Part shown: positions 45,458-54,437 of the stretch, piece by piece | Layout of the letters: every line of letters starts with the position of its first letter | How positions within the stretch are numbered: position 1 is the stretch's first letter | Source of the DNA: Undibacterium piscinae | GTDB taxonomy: Bacteria > Pseudomonadota > Gammaproteobacteria > Burkholderiales > Burkholderiaceae_D | Assembly (NCBI GenBank): GCA_003970805.2 | Contig: CP051152.1 | Coordinates: 1,736,001-1,800,000, forward strand | Reading direction: 5' to 3' | Length of the DNA: 64,000 nt | The notes under the pieces: model-generated | Database searches by the model: none | Told to the model about the DNA's origin: nothing | The model's input: the letters and a program-made list of their open reading frames with translations, nothing else | Position numbers and translations under genes: made by a program

Positions 45458-46792
45458 ATGCAAGAGACAAGCAAAAAAATATCCCCCTTATTCTGGGTGC
45501 CGACCGGCTATTTCACCATGGCCTTAACTTATATGACGCTCACCAGTGTCACCGCCATCATGTTCAAGAATATGGGCATGGACAATGGCAAGGCGGCCGA
45601 ATACGCCAGCTACCTGATACTCGCCTACACCATCAAGCCCTTGTTCGCGCCCTTTGTAGAGATGTACAAAACCAAGAAATTTTTCGTGATCTGCGCGCAA
45701 GTGCTGGTCGGGCTGGGCTTTTTCGGGGTTGCCTTGGCGATGTCATTGCCAAATTACATGCCGGTACTGATGCTGCTGTTTTGGGGACTGTCGTTTCTGG
45801 GCGCAACCCAGGACATCGCCTCCGACGGTGTGTACGTCACCTCGCTCGATAGCAAAACACAATCACTGTATTGCGGCATTCAGGGCTTGAGCTGGAACAT
45901 CGGCCCGATTATCGCCTCCGGTGGCCTGGTCTACCTGAGCGGCAAGCTGCACTCAGAAGTTTTCCACCATGATCCCCAAGTATTCGGGCCAGAATGGGTA
46001 GATGCCTGGCGTATCGTGTTTTTTATTGTGGCAGCGGTCACGGTATTGATGGCGTTCTGGCATATGCGCGTGATGCCCGATGGAGCAAAAGCTGAAAATA
46101 CCCCGACCAGCGCCAGCGCGGTCTGGTACATCATGTCCGATTCGTTTAAGACGTTTTTTCAAAAGCGCGATGTCTGGCTGATGATCGCGTTCGCCTTTCT
46201 GTTTCGCCTCAGCATAGGCTTTCTGGAAAAAATCGGCCCCTTCTTCATGGTTGATCCGGTCGCCAAAGGTGGCCTCGGTTTATCCAATGAATTGCTGGGC
46301 ATTATTTACGGCACGTATGGCTTGATCGCGGTGCTGGCGGGTTCACTCTTGGGCGGCGTATTTCTGGCGCGGCGCGGCTTGCAGCCTTCGCTGTTTCTGC
46401 TGTGCTGCGCAGTGAATCTGCCCAACATCACGTTTCTGCTACTCAGCATCTACCAGCCGAGCAACTTACTCGTCATCACCGCCGGGGTCGCGATAGAGAA
46501 ATTTTTCTTCGGCTTTGGCGGAGTCGGCTTTATGATTTATCTGATGCAGCAACTGGCACCGGGCAAATACACCACCACCCACTACGCCTTCGGCACCGGC
46601 TTGATGGGTCTTTGCATGATGCTCACCGGCGTCATCAGCGGCCATTTGCAGCAACTACTGGGCTACACCAGCTACTTCGTGTTTGTGATGCTGGCCACCA
46701 TCCCGTCTTTCCTGGTGTGCTGGTTTGCGCCCTTTCATCACAAGGAAGAGCCAGCCGCGCCAGAAGTTTTAGTAGACGCTGCAACGGCCTAA
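45458..46792 (+). CDS. MFS transporter, AmpG/PAT-like, of the sugar locus
   Basis: About 444 residues with 12 predicted helices. The first loops carry YMTLTSVTAIMFKNMGMDNGKAAEYASYL and the helix 4-5 part LFWGLSFLGATQDIASDGVYVTSL, where the QDIxxDG motif is typical of AmpG and acetyl-CoA-transporter (PAT) type MFS proteins. AmpG imports muropeptides. Relatives beside TonB/halogenase genes are thought to import oligosaccharides. A LacI operator at 45244 links it to the local regulon. ATG at 45458 is preferred to the GTG at 45431, which would add nine mostly charged residues. It ends 17 bases from the convergent sensor-kinase gene. Confidence 0.9.
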   Translation: MQETSKKISPLFWVPTGYFTMALTYMTLTSVTAIMFKNMGMDNGKAAEYASYLILAYTIKPLFAPFVEMYKTKKFFVICAQVLVGLGFFGVALAMSLPNYMPVLMLLFWGLSFLGATQDIASDGVYVTSLDSKTQSLYCGIQGLSWNIGPIIASGGLVYLSGKLHSEVFHHDPQVFGPEWVDAWRIVFFIVAAVTVLMAFWHMRVMPDGAKAENTPTSASAVWYIMSDSFKTFFQKRDVWLMIAFAFLFRLSIGFLEKIGPFFMVDPVAKGGLGLSNELLGIIYGTYGLIAVLAGSLLGGVFLARRGLQPSLFLLCCAVNLPNITFLLLSIYQPSNLLVITAGVAIEKFFFGFGGVGFMIYLMQQLAPGKYTTTHYAFGTGLMGLCMMLTGVISGHLQQLLGYTSYFVFVMLATIPSFLVCWFAPFHHKEEPAAPEVLVDAATA

Positions 46793-46809
46793 ACGCAAGC
46801 TCGACAGTA

Positions 46810-48828
46810 TCAGATCGGGGGCGTGGCGCTGACACTCTGCGCCACTTCTGGCAGGCGGATAAAGAAGCAAGCCCCCAGCCCTTCTTTTGATGCATAGCCT
46901 ATGCTGCCGCCCATTTTTTCTATCATGCTTTTTGCGATACTCAAGCCCAAGCCAGCGCCGCCTTTTTTGCGCACACCTGGCGCTTCGGCCTGACTGAATT
47001 TTTCGAATATCATTTCCTTAAAATTATCTGGTATGCCATTGCCATGATCGATCACCTCGAGTAACACCTCAGCGCCGACCCGACTCAGGCGCACCTGCAC
47101 TTCCGCACCGCTGGGTGAAAACTTCACAGCATTCGACAACAAATTTGCGATGACCTGGATGAGACGATTTTTATCAACATTTACGTAGGCCACATCCAGC
47201 GTATTCTCAAAGCGTAAGTTGATGGAAAATTGTTCCGCATACTGACGATTGGCCAACAGCGCCTGTTCAACGATGGTATCGATCGCGAAGTTGGCAAACT
47301 CAAATTCCATTTTCCCAGATTGGATTTTTTCCATGTCCAGCAAATCATTGATCAGGATAGTCAGGCGCTCACAATTTTGCTGCGCGATCTCCAATATAGG
47401 CCGCGCTTGCGCCGCAACATCACCCAGCACGCCGCCCAAGACTAAACCTATCGCGCCGCGAATCGAGGTCAAAGGCGTGCGCAGTTCATGGCTCACGATA
47501 CTGACAAACTCTTCCTTGATGCGCTGGGCTTTATATTCTGCCGACACATCTTCAAAGACGATGCCGACTTTTTGTCCATGCAAAGGAAAGGCCTTAATCG
47601 AATACACAGCCTCCGCCAAACGCTGATCTCCATACACGATACGACCGATATCATCAGCCAATTGCAGGCGTATCACCTGCGCATAGCGCTGCGGTAAATC
47701 GGACTCCAGCAAGCCAGGAAAGGCCTCGACAAAAACTTTTCCGCGCAGGATGGTAGCGCTTATTTTCAATTGCAGTTCAGCGGCAGGATTGAGATCGCTG
47801 ATGCGCAAACTATGGCTATCCGCCAAATTCGGCAGCTCCAGTACCAACAAACCCAAAGGCAATGCCAGTACCAGGTTTTGATAGTTTTGCGTCAAGGCTG
47901 CGGTACGCTTAGCCACTTGTATCTCGGCATTGGCAGCGATCAATTGATTTTCCAGCGCGCTTTGCTGCAGGCGTTGTAAGACTTGCTGCCTCACTCTCTG
48001 CGCTATGCTCACTAACAATAACAGGGCAACGGCATGAGCTAACAAGCGAAAAAAGTGCGACTGCCACCAGAAATAATTCCATAAACTAGAGTCGCTTAAA
48101 AATAAGCTAGACGCACCAAATAGACTAGTTTGCAGTCCAAATAACAGTTCGGTCGGGATCGCGGTTTTCTGAAAACTGCGTATCAACCGGTAGGCCGCGA
48201 ATAACATAAAGCTGCCGCCCAACACATTGAGCAAAACAAATGTGTGGCTAAATTTCCCTTGTATGAGCATGACTGGCATCCAATCGGGCTTGATCAGACT
48301 AATCAAGATCAAGCCCAAGCTGAGGGCCGCAGCCCAAAGCGGCCGCGCTAGTCGCGTCTGTAAGCGTACCGGCAACAACACTAAGGCGAAGGCAATACCG
48401 GAAAACAAGGTCGCCGCGGTATGCAGCCAAACGAAGGAAGCTCCGGGCGATGACATCGCATGCGCGCCATCGAGCAGCCCCATCACGATCAAGCCGCAGG
48501 CGATCACTGAGCGATAAGCCGATGCGCTCAATTCCTGGCTATCGAAACGCAGTAAAAAATAGGCGGTGAGTAAAGCGAAGGCAGCGCCAGCCATTTCTAG
48601 CGAAGCGTGTAAGGCCAGGTTAATCCAATTGAGATACTGAAGCGGGGTATAGCCAAGAGCAATTCCCAGAAGGATAAAGCCCAAGGCAAGCACGAAACCA
48701 AGGCTACTGGCACGCGTCAAAGACAGGGAAGCGGATTTTGATCTTAACTGGAACAAGTTCTCACCCTCTTTATGATAAATAGTAAGGCCAGCTTTGTAGT
48801 AAAGATAGCACGAAAAAAAATCTGTCAT
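46810..48828 (-). CDS. Membrane sensor histidine kinase with a multi-helix (MASE-like) input domain
   Basis: About 672 residues. The first 270 form eight hydrophobic helices (ALGFILLGIALGYTPL onward), resembling the MASE class of integral-membrane sensors. A short PAS-like region (about 310-430) follows, then the dimerisation domain with VSIVSHELRTPLTSIRGAIG (phospho-accepting His447) and an ATPase domain with NLLSNAVKFSPSG, IDHGNGIPDNF and KKGGAGLGLSIAKSMIEKMGG. It is a complete HPK1-class kinase. No response regulator gene is adjacent, so it works with a distant partner. The start is uncertain. ATG at 48828 is used, and the next convincing sequence starts about 30 residues later at the first membrane helix. 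Confidence 0.9.
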   Translation of the reverse strand: MTDFFSCYLYYKAGLTIYHKEGENLFQLRSKSASLSLTRASSLGFVLALGFILLGIALGYTPLQYLNWINLALHASLEMAGAAFALLTAYFLLRFDSQELSASAYRSVIACGLIVMGLLDGAHAMSSPGASFVWLHTAATLFSGIAFALVLLPVRLQTRLARPLWAAALSLGLILISLIKPDWMPVMLIQGKFSHTFVLLNVLGGSFMLFAAYRLIRSFQKTAIPTELLFGLQTSLFGASSLFLSDSSLWNYFWWQSHFFRLLAHAVALLLLVSIAQRVRQQVLQRLQQSALENQLIAANAEIQVAKRTAALTQNYQNLVLALPLGLLVLELPNLADSHSLRISDLNPAAELQLKISATILRGKVFVEAFPGLLESDLPQRYAQVIRLQLADDIGRIVYGDQRLAEAVYSIKAFPLHGQKVGIVFEDVSAEYKAQRIKEEFVSIVSHELRTPLTSIRGAIGLVLGGVLGDVAAQARPILEIAQQNCERLTILINDLLDMEKIQSGKMEFEFANFAIDTIVEQALLANRQYAEQFSINLRFENTLDVAYVNVDKNRLIQVIANLLSNAVKFSPSGAEVQVRLSRVGAEVLLEVIDHGNGIPDNFKEMIFEKFSQAEAPGVRKKGGAGLGLSIAKSMIEKMGGSIGYASKEGLGACFFIRLPEVAQSVSATPPI

Positions 48829-48872
48829 GCAGCATTTTAGAGTGGCTTGCCACACTCAGTTAAAATAGCGGC

Positions 48873-49139
48873 ATGAGTAAAGCCCTATCCTGTCGCCCCC
48901 TTTGTGCCGCCTGCTGTATCGCGCCCTCCATCACCAGCCCTATCCCCGGCATGCCGAACGGCAAACCGGCTGGCGTGCCCTGCGTGCAACTGATGGAGGA
49001 TTTACGCTGCGCCATCTTTGGCCAGCCCGAACGCCCGGCCTGCTGCTCAGGTTTACAGGCCTCGTTTGAAATGTGCGGCGAAGACCGTAGCTATGCCATC
49101 AACTGGCTCAGCGCACTAGAAATCGCCACCCGTCCGTGA
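48873..49139 (+). CDS. YkgJ-type cysteine-cluster protein
   Basis: An 88-residue protein with eight Cys residues in a regular pattern: CRPLCAACC at residues 7-15, then CVQL, CAIFG, CCSG and MCGED. The segment [16 protein letters not shown] (about 22-37) is typical of small YkgJ-family proteins in Proteobacteria, which are predicted to bind zinc or iron through the clustered cysteines. The role is unknown. It is divergent from the sensor-kinase gene by about 45 bases and ends just before a MITE-like element. The size is normal for this subgroup. Confidence 0.85.
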   Translation: MSKALSCRPLCAACCIAPSITSPIPGMPNGKPAGVPCVQLMEDLRCAIFGQPERPACCSGLQASFEMCGEDRSYAINWLSALEIATRP

Positions 49140-49162
49140 CGCCTTGCCACTGGGCCTTATAG

Positions 49163-49240
49163 ATACCCCCACCTGTATGTTTTTATCGCCCAATAAATAC
49201 GTGGGCAAACCAGGTATTTTTTAAAAAATAGGGGGAGTAT
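49163..49240. repeat. MITE-like element, family 3, copy A
   Basis: This 78-bp element has ends ATACCCCC and GGGGGAGTAT, an internal hairpin GCCCA(N9)TGGGC at about 49188-49206 and a perfect 16-bp palindrome TATTTTTTAAAAAATA (49215-49230). It is a close relative of 54096-54174 in the same orientation. It lies 46 bases after the stop of the giant membrane-protein gene. Confidence 0.88.
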
Positions 49241-49286
49241 AGCTGAGTCATGTGCTAGCAAAGAGCACCAACAGCTCCAGCTCAAG

Positions 49287-52200
49287 CTAACTACCGCCCT
49301 TCATGATTTGCTGCACCTGCTTGAAAGCGGCCAGCAAGCCCGTGGCCGAGGCCACGCCACCAGCCAAGATCTTCAGCATATCGCCACCGACTAAGGCAAC
49401 CCAGGCCAGCAGCAGCATAATCGCTACCCCCAGTGGATAACGCAAGGTTTGCCACAGATCGCCCGGTGGCGGTGCTTCCCATAGTCTTTGCTGGGCTTCA
49501 GGCGCGGCGCGTAGCACAAAACGTCGTAAGCTCTCGGATGCCACTTGCAGTTGCGGGTCATGATTTAACCAGCCCAGGCGTAGTAGACCTTCGACCGCCG
49601 GACTGTGCGTCGGCAGAGGATAATTTCCACGCGCCACCAGATACAATAATTGCTGCTGCGATTCAGGTAGTTTGTCCCAACGGTTGCGATACGATTGCAG
49701 CGCCAGCTTGCCTATCGTCAGCACGGTTTCGTGCAGGGATTTTGTAATATCCAGTTCGGCCTCGATTTGCAGGCGCAAAGACGGCGACAGCGGCGTCAAC
49801 TCACGCTGCAACAATAGCCGTTTAGGCGCATCGCTGTGACGCGCCCACTTCTCTGGCAAAGCAAGGGCGGGAGCGGGCGGAAAATGCGCCACAAATTTAG
49901 CGGACAAGACCGTACGCATCAGCCCACGCAGCGCCAAAGAGCTAATCACGTAGGCCAACAGCAGTAAAGCCACGCGCCACGGCCAGCTCAAGAGCCCATT
50001 AATACGCGGCAGAAATACCGCATAGTGATCAACCCTATTGGCAGCATTGGCACTAGACAGCGCCGTTGCGGAGGCGCCGCTATCGATCACGCAATAGTCC
50101 TCATCATCGCCGGCAAATTTCCCAGTTTTGTAGCGCTTCGGCGTCTGCTGCGAAATCGCATCGCCAGCAGCAAACAGCATGGCCTGATCCGGGGTCAGTT
50201 TGCCGGCCAATTCTAGCGCAATTTGAGTGAACGTCGATTCCCGGTTTTTGCTCTCGCTGCAAGTACGATTAGCGGGAGGATGCGTAGCCGCAAACTGAAA
50301 GCTGCGCAGATTTTTATCGTTGATCGAAAAGATTTCGCGCAAGCCCTGCTCTCTCGGCTCAGGTAAAGCAAAGCGTTCATTTGACTCAAAACGTTCAGGA
50401 AAATGCATTTGTCCAAAGTCTTGCAGTTTTTGCTGCTGCGCTTGCCAACGCTCGGCCAGTGCTACCCCAGCCACGTATTGCAGGCGCTGCTCGATCTGAT
50501 CTGCGCTATTGCGCAACATCACCGAGGCTGGCAGCCACACCAGGATCGCCATCACCAGCACTGCCCAGCGCCGGTAATCACGATAAAAATGGGGAATGGC
50601 CTGATGTTCCGCTTGACTACTGGTAGCAGAGCCAGAATCTGCCTCAACAGAAATTTCGGTCGCGATGCGTAATAAGCTGCGTCTGAGCAAAAAACTGGTC
50701 GCCAGCATCAACAGGAAAGCCAATAGCAGCGGCGCGGCATGCTTAGTCCAGAGGCTTGCAGCACCGTGCCACAGGGCGTCCGGCGTGAGTAGTAACAAGA
50801 CTTCAGCAATCTGGCACAGCAACAGCAAAGCAAAAGCACATAACTGCCAGGCCGATAGCTTGGCTGGCATCAAGGCACCCTCAGGGGCGATACGCTGCCA
50901 AACACGCTGTGCCAGCCAGACGACAGAGTCAGGCGCAGCCCACTTTCCGGCTTGACTCAGGAGCGCCACATTGATCGCCAGCGTGCTGATCACGATGAGC
51001 GCATTGGCAAGCACAAAAGACAGATAACTCAATCCGGCCAAGACTAGATATTGACTGAGCGCATGCACTAGCAACAGCCCGCACAGCGGCCGGTAACGCC
51101 TGCGCAACTGCCATTGCGGCCAGGCCCAGGCCGCACGTTTGCCACTCAGGCGCGCCAGCACATAACAAGCGAGTAATACCAGCAAGGGCGATAGGCAAAA
51201 GCCCAAAGTGAGTAGGGTAATATTTGCCAAGCCAAGTTGCACAGGTCGTAGTTCTGCGATCATCACCAAGGTCCAGGGCACATAGGCCAGCGGCTGCACA
51301 TGAAACTGCACACTATGACCGTGATAATGGCCGCCAAAGCTATCGGTGTTGCCGTATTTCACGGCCGCCAGCAAGCGATTATCTTGCTGGCTTTCATTAA
51401 ACAAATTTTCCGCCAAGACCCGCCCGGGCGCACTGTGGTACAAGGCGATACCAGTCTGATTATCGATCACCACATACTGAAAACCCGGCGGTGGCGGCAT
51501 AAACTCAAAACTGTAGGCGGGGAAACTCCCCGAGATAAATTGTGTGCCCTTATCCTTATCCTTATCTTTATCCTTATGCAGCGCCAGCGCCAGTTGGCTG
51601 CTTAACTGGGCATCGGCGCGATTATACAAACGCTCTATGACGAAACCGTCCAGACTCCATCCGGCAATTTTTTTCGGTTCTGGCCATGGCCATGCCTGAT
51701 GATTCACCAGCGCCTGCAAATAGCCACGCCCCTCGGCGGTGGCTGCTGCGCCATAGGCCGGTAGTAATTGGGTGTACTGCAAAATTTTCTTATCAATACG
51801 GCCCTCACGATCGAACTCGAAGACCGATTCCAAGATGGGCAAAGGGGGTGGGTTATCTGAAGCGAGGAAGGCAGCATGTGGCACGCAATTACGAACGCGC
51901 GCCTGCTGCTCGGTATGCGCAGTCAAAATAAAGCAATCAAAGTACGCTTTGCTGTTTTTATCCTGCATGGTTTCAAGATGCGAGTGGCTTAGCTTAAACG
52001 CCGAGGCCTCGGCAGTCTCATTCGTCCCTATAAGTTGAATATCCGTCCACGTACTATGCCGATTCATCAGTTCTGACACCGCCACATCCAGCTCAGCCTG
52101 CCAATTACTCGCCATTTTTACCGCCACATTCTTAGCCGACTCTTTCATCACATCCACGGCAGCGCGATAACTCCCCCAAGCCCATAGGCCGAGCACGATC

Positions 52201-53915
52201 GGCAAGACCAGTAACAGCGCAGAGGCAACCAAGGCAAACACACTACGGGCCGGCACCGCCTGTAATTGCTGAGAAAAAAACAGATTCAGCCAGGGCCAGA
52301 AAAACAAGACCACCAGTAACACACACAACCAGAGTAGAAAGGTGCCAGGCTCCAGCATTTGGGTAGCTGCCATCAAGTGCTGCTCACGCGCGCCCACCAA
52401 AAACAGTTTTTCATTGGCGCAAGTCTCAGTCTTGCTAGAGCAAAAGCGTACCGGCAATTGCACTTGCTGGGTGTAGGCGCGTACTGCACGGTTATCGATC
52501 TCAAAATCGCGCATGCGGGCGCCAACCGCGCGTGTTTTGCTGGCCGTTTTATCGGCTTCGCCAGCGGACGATTTATCATCGAGTAAGGCGAGTAAATCCA
52601 ATACCTTAGGCAGCAGTGTGGCAGGCTGATAGAGCTTGCTTTCGCCCGTTATTTTGGTGATAGGTTTTTGCAGGGTCAGCAGCACTTTGCCATCTTCGCG
52701 CACCAGATACACGGCATCGAGTGCATCAAACCAATTGCCCTGGCCAAGAAAATTTTTCAAGGCGATCTCGACCGGAATTTGCTGGTCGCGCGCGCCACAG
52801 CGATAGATGCGCGCAGTACCTGCATCATCAAATTGCTCACTCCAAAAGGCCAGAGAAGTACCGTTATTTTTCCGGCATTCCGGCACGTTTTTTCTCAGTG
52901 AATAGGGCGCAGAAGTTTTGGCTAAAGACAAGCCTGCATGCATACGTAAAGCTAATTCTTCGGCGGTTTTTGATCCTTTCGGCATCCAGGCGCGCAGATT
53001 ATTTAGCGCACACGCCTTGAGGGATTCTTGCACTTCTTTTTTATCTACGGAGCTCGCTGCTTTGGCCTTTTCTGGTTTGCTTATCTGCCCTAAGGTTTTA
53101 TCTTCTTTAGACTTAATTTCTGTATTTTTGAAGGCTGCTTCGCACTCTTTTTCAGCCTTTTCATAAATAAGTTTAATCGCCTCACGCTCGTCATCGAAGT
53201 CTTGATAACTAACATCTTTAGCCTCCTCGCAAAGATGCAAAGCTAGTGCAGTTTCAAAACGATCGGCATAATGAACTGGCGGCGAGGCTACGCACTTAGC
53301 AAGCAGCGCCAGACGCGCAAAATAGGCGATCACGGCTTCATTTTTTTTCGCTTGCAACTGCGCCAGATTAAGATATTTCCAATTTTGCGGTGCCGTCTTT
53401 TTGCCCCCGATTTCTAGACGGACAACATTCAAAATTTGTTCTGCGACTAATTTACTCGCCGCTTCAGGCGCTAACAAATCGCTAAATGTCTGCTGCGGAT
53501 CCAGCGGCGAGACAAATTCCCAAAATACTTCGGGCGCCCTGCCTTTGAGTCTTTCGGCAATCATCACATCCACCATGCGCGGCTTGGGCAAAGAATCCTG
53601 AGCCTGCAGCAAGACCTCATGCGCCCTGGCAAAATCTGCAAGGCCGACATGAAAATCACTGACCGGTGCATACAAAGAAAAGGCCTTGGCCACCTCGATC
53701 GCCTGGCTCAGCTGTAGCTGCACTTCGCCCAAGCTGCGAAAAGCGCGCTGATCGCGGTAGTTGATCTGCTCCTGGATCACCAGATAATAGTAAAGCCCGG
53801 CCGGCACGATAATCATCGCCGCGCACAACAAGAGTATGCGGGCCGCCGAAATCGAGCGATTGAGCAAGCGCGGCAGCAGTGCGGTGTCGCTCTCCTGCGC
53901 TGGATTAAGACCCAT
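49287..53915 (-). CDS. Giant multi-pass membrane protein with three large external regions, function unknown
   Basis: From the ATG at 53915, which has GGGGAG seven bases upstream, this gene encodes 1542 residues. The layout, judged from hydrophobicity, is: helix 1 (about 23-45); external region 1 (about 46-520); helices 2-3 (about 522-575); external region 2 (about 576-890), Cache-like by its IDNQTGIALYHSAPGRVL and VPWTLVMIAELRPV segments; a cluster of seven or so helices (about 895-1135); external region 3 (about 1136-1305); a helix (about 1308-1332); a cytosolic winged-helix-like part (about 1380-1480) with LPESQQQLLYLVARG, VEGLLRLGWLNHDPQ and SLRRFVL; and a last helical hairpin (about 1493-1532). 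That C-terminal module resembles the end of large membrane NTPases of the STAND type, but no NTPase is present. A KDKDKDKDK tract sits in region 2. It stands alone between two copies of repeat family 3. Confidence 0.85.
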   Translation of the reverse strand: MGLNPAQESDTALLPRLLNRSISAARILLLCAAMIIVPAGLYYYLVIQEQINYRDQRAFRSLGEVQLQLSQAIEVAKAFSLYAPVSDFHVGLADFARAHEVLLQAQDSLPKPRMVDVMIAERLKGRAPEVFWEFVSPLDPQQTFSDLLAPEAASKLVAEQILNVVRLEIGGKKTAPQNWKYLNLAQLQAKKNEAVIAYFARLALLAKCVASPPVHYADRFETALALHLCEEAKDVSYQDFDDEREAIKLIYEKAEKECEAAFKNTEIKSKEDKTLGQISKPEKAKAASSVDKKEVQESLKACALNNLRAWMPKGSKTAEELALRMHAGLSLAKTSAPYSLRKNVPECRKNNGTSLAFWSEQFDDAGTARIYRCGARDQQIPVEIALKNFLGQGNWFDALDAVYLVREDGKVLLTLQKPITKITGESKLYQPATLLPKVLDLLALLDDKSSAGEADKTASKTRAVGARMRDFEIDNRAVRAYTQQVQLPVRFCSSKTETCANEKLFLVGAREQHLMAATQMLEPGTFLLWLCVLLVVLFFWPWLNLFFSQQLQAVPARSVFALVASALLLVLPIVLGLWAWGSYRAAVDVMKESAKNVAVKMASNWQAELDVAVSELMNRHSTWTDIQLIGTNETAEASAFKLSHSHLETMQDKNSKAYFDCFILTAHTEQQARVRNCVPHAAFLASDNPPPLPILESVFEFDREGRIDKKILQYTQLLPAYGAAATAEGRGYLQALVNHQAWPWPEPKKIAGWSLDGFVIERLYNRADAQLSSQLALALHKDKDKDKDKGTQFISGSFPAYSFEFMPPPPGFQYVVIDNQTGIALYHSAPGRVLAENLFNESQQDNRLLAAVKYGNTDSFGGHYHGHSVQFHVQPLAYVPWTLVMIAELRPVQLGLANITLLTLGFCLSPLLVLLACYVLARLSGKRAAWAWPQWQLRRRYRPLCGLLLVHALSQYLVLAGLSYLSFVLANALIVISTLAINVALLSQAGKWAAPDSVVWLAQRVWQRIAPEGALMPAKLSAWQLCAFALLLLCQIAEVLLLLTPDALWHGAASLWTKHAAPLLLAFLLMLATSFLLRRSLLRIATEISVEADSGSATSSQAEHQAIPHFYRDYRRWAVLVMAILVWLPASVMLRNSADQIEQRLQYVAGVALAERWQAQQQKLQDFGQMHFPERFESNERFALPEPREQGLREIFSINDKNLRSFQFAATHPPANRTCSESKNRESTFTQIALELAGKLTPDQAMLFAAGDAISQQTPKRYKTGKFAGDDEDYCVIDSGASATALSSANAANRVDHYAVFLPRINGLLSWPWRVALLLLAYVISSLALRGLMRTVLSAKFVAHFPPAPALALPEKWARHSDAPKRLLLQRELTPLSPSLRLQIEAELDITKSLHETVLTIGKLALQSYRNRWDKLPESQQQLLYLVARGNYPLPTHSPAVEGLLRLGWLNHDPQLQVASESLRRFVLRAAPEAQQRLWEAPPPGDLWQTLRYPLGVAIMLLLAWVALVGGDMLKILAGGVASATGLLAAFKQVQQIMKGGS
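51548..51577. repeat. Hexanucleotide microsatellite inside the giant gene
   Basis: Five units of CCTTAT (the fourth is CTTTAT) run from 51548 to 51577. On the coding strand each unit encodes Lys-Asp, giving a (KD)n tract. Gain or loss of units keeps the frame. Confidence 0.9.
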
Positions 53916-54437
53916 AAACAGCTCCCCTACATGGCTGGCAACGAAACGTGGCGCAGATAGTCGAAAAGGCAAGAATACGCCTGTCGGCCAGTATTCTCCT
54001 ATTTCGCCATGATCACAAGTGCAATTGTGGTTTTTTGATATGTAACCTAAATAGGAAGCCACCACAGCAAGCTGGCTGCCTGGCGGCTATTTAATATACT
54101 CCCGCCTGTATATTTTTAGTGCCCAATAAATACGTTGGCAAATGGCGAATATTTAAAAAAAATAGGGGGAGTATGCTTAAATTTTTAAAAAAACTAAGCG
54201 CTTTTATGGCAAATTAGCGGTGCCGAGGTAATTGCTATTTGCATACTTTATAGATAGAAAAATGCTACTTGTGATAACAGATAGAATCATAGATACTGCT
54301 ATCTATTGCGGGGATTTCCGACTCTTTACGACTAGCAATCCGCCTCATCGACCATGCTGATTTTGCTGGCGAAGAGCCGCAAAACCACTGTATTTCTGTT
54401 GCAGAAGACCAGTAAACCATTCGGAGCCTGACTATCT
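53916..54437. other. Intergenic region before the giant gene and the diguanylate cyclase gene
   Basis: About 520 bases with no supported gene apart from a possible N-terminal extension of the giant protein to 54065, which lacks a good ribosome site. It contains copy B of repeat family 3. The two divergent promoters must be here. No strong match was recognised. Confidence 0.5.
54096..54174. repeat. MITE-like element, family 3, copy B
   Basis: This 79-bp element has exact 8-bp end repeats ATACTCCC and GGGAGTAT, with further partial pairing inside. The central GCCCAATAAATACGT is identical to copy A. It lies 180 bases upstream of the giant gene start, in the same orientation as copy A. Confidence 0.88.

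Noticed and set aside
49163..54174. A composite transposon around the giant gene
   Set aside because: The flanking elements are under 80 bp with no transposase and no clear target duplication. They are reported as MITE-like repeats only.
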